Positions 1 to 8,965 of a stretch of DNA of 64,000 bases are shown piece after piece. The DNA is from CAYMCO01 sp964388955. Its GTDB lineage: Bacteria; Chloroflexota; Anaerolineae; Anaerolineales; E44-bin32. Where the stretch lies: contig CAYMCO010000021.1 in the NCBI GenBank assembly GCA_964388955.1, positions 1 through 64,000 of the forward strand, read 5' to 3'. Made by a program: the position numbers and the translations under genes. A model generated the notes under the pieces. It saw only the letters and a list, made by a program, of their open reading frames with translations, ran no database searches and had not been told where the DNA came from. Position 1 is the first letter of the stretch; each line of letters begins with the position of its first letter.

Positions 1-1
1 G

Positions 2-1204
2 TTACTCCAAGATCTCCGTGATCACGCCCGCGCCGACCGTCAGCCCGCCTTCCCGAATGGCGAACTTCGATCCCTTCTCCAGCGCCACCGGTGTGATCAG
101 CTCCACCGTCAGATTCACGCTGTCCCCAGGCATCACCATCTCCACCCCCTCCGGCAGCGCAATCACCCCCGTCACGTCCATCGTCCGGATGTAGAACTGC
201 GGCCGGTATCCCGTGAAGAAGGGCTTGTGCCGGCCCCCCTCCTCCTTCGTCAGCACGTACACCTCGCTCAGAAACTTGCGGTGCGGTGTGATCGACCCCG
301 GCTCCGCTATCACCATCCCCCGCTCCACCTCGTCCCGGTCGATCCCCCGCAGCAGCAGCCCGATGTTGTCCCCCGCCTGCCCCTCCTCCAGCGTCTTGTG
401 GAACATCTCCACTCCCGTCACCACCGTGCTCATGCTCCGGTCCCGCAATCCCACGATCTCCGCTTCATCCCCCACTTCGATCTGACCCCGCTCCACCCGA
501 CCCGTCACCACCGTCCCCCGCCCCTTGATCGAGAATACGTCCTCCACTGGCATCATGAACGGCTTGTCTATCTCCCGCTCCGGCTCCGGTATGTACTCGT
601 CCACCACCCGCAATATCTCCTTGATCGACGCATACTCCGGCGCCTCCGGGTCCGTGCTCTCGCTCTCCAGCGCCTCCAGCGCACTCCCCCGCACAATCGG
701 AATCTCGTCCCCAGGAAAATTGTACTCCGCCAACAACTCCCGCAACTCCAACTCCACCAACTCCAACAACTCCGGGTCGTCCATCATGTCGATCTTGTTC
801 AAGTACACCACCATCGCCGGCACTTCCACCTGCCGCGCCAGCAGCACGTGCTCCCGCGTCTGCGGCATCGCCCCCTCCGGCGCCGCTACCACCAGAATCG
901 CTCCGTCCACCTGCGCCGCCCCTGTGATCATGTTCTTGATGTAGTCCCGGTGCCCCGGCATGTCCACGTGCGCATAGTGCCGCTTCTCCGTCTCGTACTC
1001 CACATGCGCTATCGCTATCGTGATCCCCCGCTCCTTCTCCTCCGGCGCATTGTCTATCGACTCAAAGGGACGATAATCCGCCATCCCCAGAAAACTGCAG
1101 TATTTCGTGATCGCCGCCGTCAAGGTCGTCTTCCCATGATCGATGTGCCCGATCGTCCCCACGTTCATGTGCGGCTTCGTGCGTGCAAATGTCTCCTTCG
1201 CCAT
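2..1204 (-). CDS. tuf: Elongation factor Tu
   Basis: GTPase that brings aminoacyl-tRNA to the ribosome; 400 aa, full family length, with the stop codon at the window edge. The G1 motif GHIDHGKT is at residues 19-26 and NKID at 136-139; domains II and III follow (GRGTVVTGR, GYRPQFYIRT). The switch-II motif reads DMPGHRDYIKN (81-91), whereas almost all bacterial EF-Tu read DCPGHADY; Arg86 is the residue seen in archaeal/eukaryotic EF-1A. The start has an AGGAG about 10 nt upstream. It lies 56 nt after fusA, last in the str operon. Its codons are strongly G-ending (TTG/CTG, GCG, CGG, ACG, CCG), unlike the C-rich usage in fusA. A small hairpin (1240-1254) sits in the fusA-tuf gap. Function is certain; the substitution and codon bias are odd. 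Confidence 0.98.
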   Translation of the reverse strand: MAKETFARTKPHMNVGTIGHIDHGKTTLTAAITKYCSFLGMADYRPFESIDNAPEEKERGITIAIAHVEYETEKRHYAHVDMPGHRDYIKNMITGAAQVDGAILVVAAPEGAMPQTREHVLLARQVEVPAMVVYLNKIDMMDDPELLELVELELRELLAEYNFPGDEIPIVRGSALEALESESTDPEAPEYASIKEILRVVDEYIPEPEREIDKPFMMPVEDVFSIKGRGTVVTGRVERGQIEVGDEAEIVGLRDRSMSTVVTGVEMFHKTLEEGQAGDNIGLLLRGIDRDEVERGMVIAEPGSITPHRKFLSEVYVLTKEEGGRHKPFFTGYRPQFYIRTMDVTGVIALPEGVEMVMPGDSVNLTVELITPVALEKGSKFAIREGGLTVGAGVITEILE

Positions 1205-1260
1205 ATCTTGAGCGTTCTCCTTCTTCGAATAATGACACGCGTAGCGATGCTACGCCGGCG

Positions 1261-3336
1261 TTAGACTCCGACCTTCAGTCCCTTGCGGACTGACTCTTCC
1301 ACTCGCTCGTAATGATCAAACTCCATGGTGAAAACCCCGCGCCCGTGGGTCATCGACCGCAGCTCAGTGGCGTATCCAAACATCTCCGCCAGCGGGACCA
1401 TGGCATGGATGGCCTGGGTGTTCCCGGGCCTGGCCTCAATCCCCTCAATGACCGCCCTCCGGGCGGCGAGATCGCCGTGCACATCCCCAACGTGTTCCTC
1501 GGGAACCACGATCTCCGTGGCCATGATGGGCTCCAACAGCACAGAGGCGCCGCGCTGCAGCGCCTCTCGAAATGCCATGGATCCCGCGTTCTTGAAGGCC
1601 ATCTCGCTGGAATCCACCTCGTGATAGGAACCATCGATGAGGGAGATCTTCACGTCCGTGACCGGGTACCCGCCCAGCACTCCCGACTCTGCGGCCTCTC
1701 GCACGCCTTGTTCTACAGGTGAGATGAACTCTTTCGGAATGGCGCCCCGCGTGATCTGCGACTCGAAGCCGATTCCGCTGCCTGGCTCGGCCGGTTCGAC
1801 ATCCAGCACAATGTGAGCATACTGCCCGCGCCCGCCGGTCTGCTTCACATAGCGGTACTCGAGGTCCTGCACCGCCCGGGAGATGGATTCGCGGTATGCG
1901 ACGCGGGGTCGGCCCACACGGGCACTGACGCCGAACTCGCGCAGCATGCGATCGACCAGCACCTCCAGGTGCAGCTCGCCCATGCCCCATATCAGGGTTT
2001 GCCCCGTGTTCTCGTCTGCGCCCACCCGGAAGGTTGGATCCTCCTCGGCCAGTTTGCGCAGCGCCTCACCCATCTTGTCCTGATCGGCGGTGGTTCTTGG
2101 TTCAATGGCCAGATAGATCACGGGCTCGGGGAAGGTGATGCTTTCAAGAATGACCGGGTTGGCGGCGTCGCACAGAGTGTCCCCGGTGAAGGTGTCCTTC
2201 ATACCGAGGACCGCCGCGATGTCGCCAGCCAACACCTCGTCAATGTCCTCTCGGCGGTCGGCGTACATCCGGATCAACCGGCCGACGCGCTCGCGGGTCC
2301 GCTTGGTTGAGTTGTAAACGTTGGAGCCTTTGGTGATCTTGCCTGAATACACGCGGAAATATGCCAGACGCCCCACGTAGGGGTCGGTGACGATCTTGAA
2401 CACCAGGGCGCTCAGTGGGGCGTCATCCTCAGGCGGGCGGGTCACCAGCTCCTCGGATTCCGGCTTGTGGCCCTCCACGGCGGGAATATCCAGCGGGGAT
2501 GGCAAATAGTCGATCACCGCGTCCAGCAGGGGCTGGATGCCCTTGTTGCGCAGCGCTGCCCCGCACAGCACGGGGGTTGCCTGTCCCGACAACACCGCCT
2601 GCCGCAGTCCGGCCCGCAGCGCGCCGGCTGCGATCTCCTCGCCCTCTAGGTACTTCAGGGTGAGGTCCTCATCCAGCTCCACGATGGCCTCGATCATCTT
2701 GGCGCGCGCCTCGGCGGCCTCGCTCTTCAGGTCCGCCGGAATCTCCCCTCGCTCCGGGGTGGCGCCCAGTTCATCCGACCAGACTATGGCCTCCTCTTTG
2801 ATGAGGTCGACCACGCCCTTGAATTCCGATTCAACGCCGATGGGCATCTGGACGGCAATTGGGTTTGCGCCCAACCGGTCCCGGATGGTGTCTATGGTCT
2901 TGGCGTAGGATGCCCCCAGCCGATCCATCTTGTTGACGAAACAAATGCGCGGCACCCGATAGCGATTGGCCTGGCGCCAAACCGTCTCGGATTGCGGCTC
3001 AACGCCCTGCACGCCGTCGAAAACCACGACGCCGCCGTCGAGCACCCGCAAGGAGCGCTGCACCTCGGCGGTGAAATCAATATGCCCAGGTGTGTCGATG
3101 ATGTTGATCACCATATCGCGCCACATGGCGGTCACGGCGGCGGAGACGATCGTTATTCCCCGCTCTCGCTCCTGCTCCATCCAATCGGTGACGGTGGTGC
3201 CTTCGTCGACGGACCCCAGGCGATGTGTACGCCCGGTATAGAACAAGATCCGCTCGGTGGTTGTGGTCTTACCGGCGTCAATATGGGCGATGATGCCGAT
3301 GTTCCGGAATTTCTCAAGCGGATACTTGCGCGCCAT
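1261..3336 (-). CDS. fusA: Elongation factor G
   Basis: Translocation GTPase, 691 aa, normal length. The N-terminal AHIDAGKT P-loop is at about residues 17-24, followed by the switch DTPGHIDF and the NKMD base-specificity motif; domains II-V are present. Near the C terminus the usual GDLNSRRG loop reads GDLAARRA, a substitution in the domain IV/V region. Third gene of the str operon: 44 nt after rpsG and 56 nt before tuf. The start is the only good N terminus (MARKYPLEKFRNIGI); the Shine-Dalgarno is weak (GGATGAGG). Confidence 0.98.
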   Translation of the reverse strand: MARKYPLEKFRNIGIIAHIDAGKTTTTERILFYTGRTHRLGSVDEGTTVTDWMEQERERGITIVSAAVTAMWRDMVINIIDTPGHIDFTAEVQRSLRVLDGGVVVFDGVQGVEPQSETVWRQANRYRVPRICFVNKMDRLGASYAKTIDTIRDRLGANPIAVQMPIGVESEFKGVVDLIKEEAIVWSDELGATPERGEIPADLKSEAAEARAKMIEAIVELDEDLTLKYLEGEEIAAGALRAGLRQAVLSGQATPVLCGAALRNKGIQPLLDAVIDYLPSPLDIPAVEGHKPESEELVTRPPEDDAPLSALVFKIVTDPYVGRLAYFRVYSGKITKGSNVYNSTKRTRERVGRLIRMYADRREDIDEVLAGDIAAVLGMKDTFTGDTLCDAANPVILESITFPEPVIYLAIEPRTTADQDKMGEALRKLAEEDPTFRVGADENTGQTLIWGMGELHLEVLVDRMLREFGVSARVGRPRVAYRESISRAVQDLEYRYVKQTGGRGQYAHIVLDVEPAEPGSGIGFESQITRGAIPKEFISPVEQGVREAAESGVLGGYPVTDVKISLIDGSYHEVDSSEMAFKNAGSMAFREALQRGASVLLEPIMATEIVVPEEHVGDVHGDLAARRAVIEGIEARPGNTQAIHAMVPLAEMFGYATELRSMTHGRGVFTMEFDHYERVEESVRKGLKVGV

Positions 3337-3380
3337 TCCTCATCCCAGGAGGCCCTGATCGTGGGCCTCCCCCTCCTTAC

Positions 3381-3848
3381 CTACCAACGATAATGGGCGA
3401 AAGCACGGTTGGCCTCCGCCATGCGGTGGGTCTCTTCGCGCCTTCGAATAGCGGCGCCCTGCCGATTGGCAGCGTCCATCAACTCCGCCGCCAGTCTTTC
3501 AGCCATGGATTTCCCGGGGCGCTCGCGCGCTGCGGACAGCAGCCAGCGGATAGCGAGTGAGGTGCGCCGGTCCTCCGTCACTTCAACGGGAACCTGGTAC
3601 GTGGCGCCTCCGACGCGTCTCGGCTTGACTTCCAACATGGGCGAGGCGTTCTTCACGGCTTGTTCGAAGACCTCCAGCGCATCCTGGTTCATGCGATCCT
3701 CGATCATATCAAAGGCGTCGTAGACCGCTCCCCTGGCGGTGCTCTTCTTGCCGCGTTTCATCACCCCGTTGATGAAGCGGGTGACCAACGGGCTCTTGAA
3801 GCGCACATCGCCGGGCCGCTCTCTCTTCTCTGGCTTGTTCCTTCGCAT
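3381..3848 (-). CDS. rpsG: 30S ribosomal protein S7
   Basis: Primary 16S rRNA-binding protein of the small-subunit head, 155 aa, the usual length. Typical uS7 sequence features are MRRNKPEKR at the N terminus, the LVTRFINGVMKRGKK stretch, and the C-terminal HRMAEANRAFAHYRW. A TTGGAG Shine-Dalgarno lies just upstream. It sits 65 nt after rpsL and 44 nt before fusA in the canonical rpsL-rpsG-fusA-tuf order. Confidence 0.98.
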   Translation of the reverse strand: MRRNKPEKRERPGDVRFKSPLVTRFINGVMKRGKKSTARGAVYDAFDMIEDRMNQDALEVFEQAVKNASPMLEVKPRRVGGATYQVPVEVTEDRRTSLAIRWLLSAARERPGKSMAERLAAELMDAANRQGAAIRRREETHRMAEANRAFAHYRW

Positions 3849-3913
3849 TTCGTCGCTCCAACCGTCGGGCCTTCAGGCACCAACCTCGGTCAACGCCTCT
3901 CTTCGGCGCTCGG

Positions 3914-4330
3914 TCACTTCGGCATCTTGGCGCCATACTTCGAGCGCCCCTGTTTCCGGTCCTCCACCCCCTGGCTGTCCAACGTGCCACGCACAATGTG
4001 ATAGCGCACCCCCGGGAGGTCCTTCACACGGCCGCCTCGTACCATCACCACAGAGTGTTCCTGTAGCGTGTGCCCCTCACCGGGGATATAGGCGGTGACC
4101 TCCAGGCCATTAGTGAGACGCACGCGGGCCACCTTGCGCAACGCCGAATTCGGTTTCTTCGGCGTCTGGGTCCGAACTTGTGTGCACACACCGCGCTTCT
4201 GCGGCGCTCCCTTCGGCTGTTTCACCCGTCGCTGTTTCATGGAGTTGAAGGTGTAATGCAGAGCCGGCGCTTTGGTCTTCGATGGCTTGCTCTCGCGGCC
4301 CTTTCTCACCAGTTGATTGATCGTCGGCAC
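3914..4330 (-). CDS. rpsL: 30S ribosomal protein S12
   Basis: Decoding-centre protein uS12. The reading frame is open further upstream, but the family N terminus (VPTINQLVRKGRE) begins at a GTG at 4328-4330. That GTG is preceded by TTTGGAGG at ideal spacing, giving 138 aa as in Gram-positive-type S12. The TPKKPNSALRK loop carries the lysine whose mutation gives streptomycin resistance, here wild type. First gene of the str operon; the promoter at 4488-4516 lies about 160 nt upstream. Confidence 0.96.
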   Translation of the reverse strand: MPTINQLVRKGRESKPSKTKAPALHYTFNSMKQRRVKQPKGAPQKRGVCTQVRTQTPKKPNSALRKVARVRLTNGLEVTAYIPGEGHTLQEHSVVMVRGGRVKDLPGVRYHIVRGTLDSQGVEDRKQGRSKYGAKMPK

Positions 4331-4704
4331 AGTCTGCCTCCAAACTCGTGTCCGGTTTCCCCAGGTCGCTTCGCAGTAAGTGAGGCCATCGGACCTGCGC
4401 GATGGCCTCGCTGGATTCACTCTCTATGCAACTCAGGCAGGCGCCCCGTTCGCGTCTGCCCCCTAGGATCATTCGCAACGGGCTGGTATTCTACCATGGG
4501 GGTAGGGGTCAGTCAAGATTTGAGGCGGTGCGGGGTGTATCCGGAGATTTGCCCCGCGATGTGCTTTTATTCCAGCCTGTCGGAGCACTTGGCCCGCCGC
4601 ACGACGGGAGAAGGCTCTTCGAGGAGCCGGACTATCCGGTGAACCACCTCAATTCACGCAGTCGGCCGGGGCAGACCTCTGGCCCCTCTCCCCCAGCGAC
4701 CCAT
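4331..4704. other. rpoB-rpsL intergenic region (no rpoC)
   Basis: These 374 bp separate the rpoB stop from the rpsL start and contain no credible gene. They hold the str promoter and a weak hairpin on the minus strand (GGCTC/GAGCC, 4613-4628, followed by TTCTCCC) that might end the rpoB transcript. No rpoC coding sequence or remnant is seen here, although rpoC normally follows rpoB directly. Confidence 0.8.
4488..4516 (-). promoter_or_regulatory. Promoter of the str operon
   Basis: Minus-strand -35 TTGACT (4511-4516), 17-nt spacer, -10 TAGAAT (4488-4493). It would start a transcript near 4481, about 150 nt before rpsL, so rpsL-rpsG-fusA-tuf is probably transcribed separately from rpoB. Confidence 0.75.
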
Positions 4705-7700
4705 CTACCGCCGGGGGCCCACATCCAGCAGTCCCAGACCCAACCTGGGTGGCCGGGCTCGCTCCTCCTCTTTTCCGAAGCGGACCAACTCGCCATCATC
4801 ACTCACGGCTTCAACGGCCAGGCCCAAGCTCTGCAGCTCTTTGACCAGCACCCGGAAGGATGCGGGGATACCCGGCGACTCGATGGTCTCCCCTTTCACA
4901 ATCGCTTCGTAGGCTTTCACCCTGCCTTGCACATCGTCCGACTTGACGGTGAGCATCTCCTGCAAGGTATACGCCGCCCCGTAGGCCTCCAGCGCCCAGA
5001 CCTCCATCTCGCCGAAGCGCTGGCCACCGAACTGCGCTTTGCCGCCCAGCGGCTGCTGGGTCACCAGGGAATAGGGGCCTGTCGACCGGGCGTGGACCTT
5101 ATCCTCCACGAGGTGATGCAGTTTCATCATCATCACCTTGCCTACGGTAACCGGGTGATCATAGGGTTCACCCGTCTTGCCGTCGAAGAGCAACTGCTTT
5201 CCCAGCAGCGGGTTCGGCTTGCCAGTCTGGCGAGTGATCTCATCCGCCAGGTCCCGGATCTCCTCCGGGGACAGGTCGGAATCCACTTCCTCGCCCATCG
5301 ATTCGATCCAAAGGCGCATGCACGCCTCGATGGCCGCGCGATCGCGCCGCTCCCGCTCGTCGACCGAAAGCTCATCTTCCTCGAACAGGAGGATGTCAGC
5401 CGGATCGAGGCCATTGCCCTTCAGCCATTCCTTCAACGTCGATCGTCGGGCATAGATGTGATCGGTGACCAGCAGGTCGGGGTCGTAGTTGCCGTCGCCG
5501 AGCCAGTTCTCCAGATAGAGCAGGCGGACCTCTTCATCGTCCTCGAAACCATCTTCCTCGTAATAGCCCTCTGCCTTGACCCACTCCCAGCCGCGACGGC
5601 CGAGCTCCCTCCAGGCCTCATCGATCATCCATGCACGCGCCAGTTCGGCCTCGATCTCCTGTTCATCGGCGCCATCGAAGGCAGGGGTGATGGCGCGGAA
5701 TCCCAACCGATCGGCCGCCCATCCCAGGTGGGCTTCCAGAATTTGACCGATGTTCATACGACCTGGCACGCCCAGGGGATTCAGGATCAGGTCAATGGGG
5801 GTCCCATCCTCCAGGAACGGCATATCCTCCATAGGGACGACCTTTGAGATCACGCCCTTGTTCCCATGCCTTCCGGCCATCTTGTCGCCCTCCGTGGCCT
5901 TGCGCCGCTGGGCGACCGAAACCCGCACCATTTTCTCTACGCCAGCCGGGAGGTCGCGGTGCTCTTCCCGTGTGAACATCTTGACATCCACAACCTTGCC
6001 GCGCTCGCCATGGGGCATGCGCAGCGAGGTGTCCTTGACCTCCCTTGCCTTCTCTCCGAATATGGCTCGCAGCAGCTTCTCTTCCGGCGTGAGCTCCTTT
6101 TCACCCTTGGGGGTGATCTTGCCCACCAATATGTCGTTCGGCCCCACCTCGGCCCCCACGCGGATGATCCCGTCTTCGTTCAAATCCCGTAAGGCATCTT
6201 CACCCACGTTGGGAATGTCATATGTGATCTCCTCGGCGCCCAGCTTGGTATCCCGGGCCTCCACCTCGTGCTTCTCGATGTGCACCGAGGTGTAGATATC
6301 CTCGCGCACCAGCCGCTCGGAGATCAGGATCGCGTCCTCGAAATCCCCACCCTCCCAGGAAATGAAGGCGGCCAGGATGTTCTGGCCCAGGGCCAGTTCG
6401 CCGTTCGCTGTTGAAGATGAATCGGCGATCACATCCCCCTCATGGACCCGCTGGCCCTTCACTACCGCGGGCCGCTGATCGATGCAGGTGCTCTGATTGG
6501 ATCGGTTGTATTTCCGCAGGTGATATGTCCTGTTTCCGTTATCGCCACGAAGCACCACCTGACGCCCATTGACCGACTCCACATATCCATCATCCTCCGC
6601 CAGGATCACCTGGCCGGAGTCAATGGCAGCGTGCAGCTCCATGCCCGTGGAGACGATGGGCACTTCGGGCTGTACGAGCGGCACGGCCTGGGTCATCATG
6701 TTCGATCCCATCAAGGCCCGGTTTGCGTCATCGTGCTCCAGAAACGGGATCAACGCGGCGCTCACCCCGACGATCTGGCGGGGGGCGATGTCCATATAGT
6801 CTATGTCCTCCGGGCGAACGAAGAGGAAGTCCCCGTGATGGCGGCAGGAGGCCCGCGGCCGGACAAACTCCTGAGAGGGGCTTAAGGGTGCGTTGGCCTG
6901 CGCGATCACAAAGCCATCCTCCTCGTCGGCCGTGAGGTAGACCGTCTCATCGGACACGAAGGGGACGATCGGGACCGGCTCCCCGCGACGCACCAGCTTC
7001 TCAGCGATCTCCTCCGTGATCAGATCGCCGTCGTCGGCAATCGGTTGACCGTTGGAGTATTTGATCTCGCCTCGGGCATGGCGGCCGACCAGACGCTCGT
7101 CCTGCGGATCCATCACCTTGAACACTTTGCGATAGGGAGTCTCGATGAACCCAAAGCTGTTCACCTTTGCATAGGACGCCAGCCGTCCGATCAAGCCGAT
7201 GTTGGGCCCCTCTGGCGTCTCAATCGGGCAGATCCTCCCATAATGCGAATGGTGGACATCGCGCACATCGAAGCCGGCGCGCTCCCGCCGCAGGCCTCCC
7301 GGCCCGAGCGCCGACAGCGTTCGCTTGTGCCGCAGCTCCGCCAGGGGGTTGGTCTGATCCATAAACTGTGAGAGTTGGCTCGAGCCGAAGAATTCGCGCA
7401 GGGCGGCCACCACCGGCCGGATATTCACCAGGGAGACCGGCGATATTTGCTCCTGGTCGCGGATGGACATGCGCTCCAGGATCACCCGTTCCATCCTTCG
7501 CAACCCAACACGCAGCTTGGCCTGGATGAGCTCTCCCACGGTCTTCACCCGGCGGTTGCCGAGGTGATCGATGTCGTCGGGCTCCGCCTTGTCGTTGTTG
7601 ATCAGAATCAGGCGCTCGACCAGGCGCACGATATCCCACGCGGAGACCTGGCGATGATCCAGGGGCACGATTCCCTGCAGGCCCAGTTTTTGGTTGAGCT

Positions 7701-8610
7701 TATAGCGCCCCACGCGCTCTGTGTCGTAGCGTCGCGGATCGAAGAGTTGATCCCGCAGATATTCCTTTGCGTTATCCAGCGTGGGTGGGTCCCCCGGCCG
7801 CATTCGCCGATAGAATTCGACGATCGCTTCCTCGGCCACGCTGCGACCGTCTTTCCGCTCCCATGAGGGTTCCTGATGGATGGTGGTCTCCATATAGGGG
7901 TGGTCCGGGTTATCGTCGGCCTCTGCAAAAAGGGCCAGCAGTTCCTCGTCGGAGCCCTCTTTGATCGCCTTCTCCGGCAAGCCGTCATCGAGCACAGCCA
8001 GGGACCGCAGCAGAATCGAGACGGGCACGATGCGCTTGCGATTGAATTTCAGGGTAAGGTAGTCGCTCTTGCGGGTTTCGAACTCCATCCAGGCACCCCG
8101 GTCCGGGATCAGCTTGGCGGCCGCCAGGCGCCGTCCCGTTGTCCGGCTCTCCGGAGCTTCGAAATAGACGCCTGGCGATCGAATCAGCTGCGAAACCACC
8201 ACGCGCTCCGTGCCGTTGATGATGAAAGTGCCCTTCTCGGTCATGACAGGAAAATCGCCCAAGAAGATGTCCTGCCGAATCGGTTCAGGGACATCCGGCC
8301 CTGCCAGCAGCACGGAGACATACAAGGGCGCCGAGAAAGTCAGGTCCCGCTCAACGCATTCGGCGATCTCATGCTTCGGCTCCTCGAACCAATACCTCAG
8401 GTCGAACTCTTCGCTCTCCGGCGTACTTCCCGGAAAATAGAGCCGCATGCCCCCGTTGTATGACTCAATAGGGGAAATCTCATCGAACAATTCCGCGATG
8501 CCCTCCTGTTTGAGCCACTCGAAGGACTCGAGCTGCACGCCGATCAGCGTGGGCAATGGGAAAGTATCGGGAATGCGGGAATACCACTTCTGGCCCCAAC
8601 TTGACACCAT
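4705..8610 (-). CDS. rpoB: RNA polymerase beta subunit
   Basis: Catalytic beta subunit of RNA polymerase, 1301 aa and complete from MVSSWGQKWY to the stop. The rifampicin region at residues 408-440 has SQLSQFMDQTN and LSALGPGGL with Asp418, His428 and Ser433, the sensitive-type residues. The GEKAREVKDTSLR and GRHGNKGVIS blocks of the catalytic half are intact. Start supported by GGAGGAG about 8 nt upstream. Unlike the near-universal rpoB-rpoC arrangement, the next gene is rpsL after a 374-bp gap. Confidence 0.98.
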   Translation of the reverse strand: MVSSWGQKWYSRIPDTFPLPTLIGVQLESFEWLKQEGIAELFDEISPIESYNGGMRLYFPGSTPESEEFDLRYWFEEPKHEIAECVERDLTFSAPLYVSVLLAGPDVPEPIRQDIFLGDFPVMTEKGTFIINGTERVVVSQLIRSPGVYFEAPESRTTGRRLAAAKLIPDRGAWMEFETRKSDYLTLKFNRKRIVPVSILLRSLAVLDDGLPEKAIKEGSDEELLALFAEADDNPDHPYMETTIHQEPSWERKDGRSVAEEAIVEFYRRMRPGDPPTLDNAKEYLRDQLFDPRRYDTERVGRYKLNQKLGLQGIVPLDHRQVSAWDIVRLVERLILINNDKAEPDDIDHLGNRRVKTVGELIQAKLRVGLRRMERVILERMSIRDQEQISPVSLVNIRPVVAALREFFGSSQLSQFMDQTNPLAELRHKRTLSALGPGGLRRERAGFDVRDVHHSHYGRICPIETPEGPNIGLIGRLASYAKVNSFGFIETPYRKVFKVMDPQDERLVGRHARGEIKYSNGQPIADDGDLITEEIAEKLVRRGEPVPIVPFVSDETVYLTADEEDGFVIAQANAPLSPSQEFVRPRASCRHHGDFLFVRPEDIDYMDIAPRQIVGVSAALIPFLEHDDANRALMGSNMMTQAVPLVQPEVPIVSTGMELHAAIDSGQVILAEDDGYVESVNGRQVVLRGDNGNRTYHLRKYNRSNQSTCIDQRPAVVKGQRVHEGDVIADSSSTANGELALGQNILAAFISWEGGDFEDAILISERLVREDIYTSVHIEKHEVEARDTKLGAEEITYDIPNVGEDALRDLNEDGIIRVGAEVGPNDILVGKITPKGEKELTPEEKLLRAIFGEKAREVKDTSLRMPHGERGKVVDVKMFTREEHRDLPAGVEKMVRVSVAQRRKATEGDKMAGRHGNKGVISKVVPMEDMPFLEDGTPIDLILNPLGVPGRMNIGQILEAHLGWAADRLGFRAITPAFDGADEQEIEAELARAWMIDEAWRELGRRGWEWVKAEGYYEEDGFEDDEEVRLLYLENWLGDGNYDPDLLVTDHIYARRSTLKEWLKGNGLDPADILLFEEDELSVDERERRDRAAIEACMRLWIESMGEEVDSDLSPEEIRDLADEITRQTGKPNPLLGKQLLFDGKTGEPYDHPVTVGKVMMMKLHHLVEDKVHARSTGPYSLVTQQPLGGKAQFGGQRFGEMEVWALEAYGAAYTLQEMLTVKSDDVQGRVKAYEAIVKGETIESPGIPASFRVLVKELQSLGLAVEAVSDDGELVRFGKEEERARPPRLGLGLLDVGPRR

Positions 8611-8965
8611 TTAGCTGCTCCTCCAGATGCTGATATGGATCTGGCACTCGATTATGCAGGGCGTGGGAAACAGCGAGACGCGCGAATCTATCGGCTGCCT
8701 ACCGCTGCCGATTCCCGCCCGGGTCCTCATTCTGGATGATATTGGCGCAATGACCGCCGGCCCTTTGAGTGCCTGATCTGCAAACTTACATGATAACAAA
8801 TCCATCCTCGATGGTCAATAGCGGTCTGGCAAGTCGGATGTCTTTGAGCGCAGCGTATCCCCGGTCTCAATTCTGGCTCGCCGGCCAACCGGTTCTTAGT
8901 CGGCGGTTCCATTCCCACGCACTGCTGCCCGGCCATTCAAGGCTCGCAAAGGGGTTAGGGGCCGA
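8611..8965. other. rpoB upstream region
   Basis: This 355-bp gap between rpoB and the antiporter stop codon holds the rpoB promoter and an approximately 170-nt untranslated leader. No gene or RNA family was recognised in it. Confidence 0.7.
8790..8818 (-). promoter_or_regulatory. Promoter of rpoB
   Basis: Minus-strand -35 TTGACC (8813-8818), 17-nt spacer, -10 TATCAT (8790-8795), both 5/6 to the housekeeping consensus. It lies about 180 nt upstream of the rpoB start. Confidence 0.75.

Noticed and set aside
227..1264. Long plus-strand open frame opposite tuf
   Set aside because: Arg/Pro/His-rich composition with no family resemblance; it is the antisense shadow of a G-ending-codon tuf gene.
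4402..5847. 481-codon plus-strand open frame opposite rpoB
   Set aside because: Lies antisense to a fully conserved rpoB 3' half, has no ribosome-binding site and no recognisable domain.
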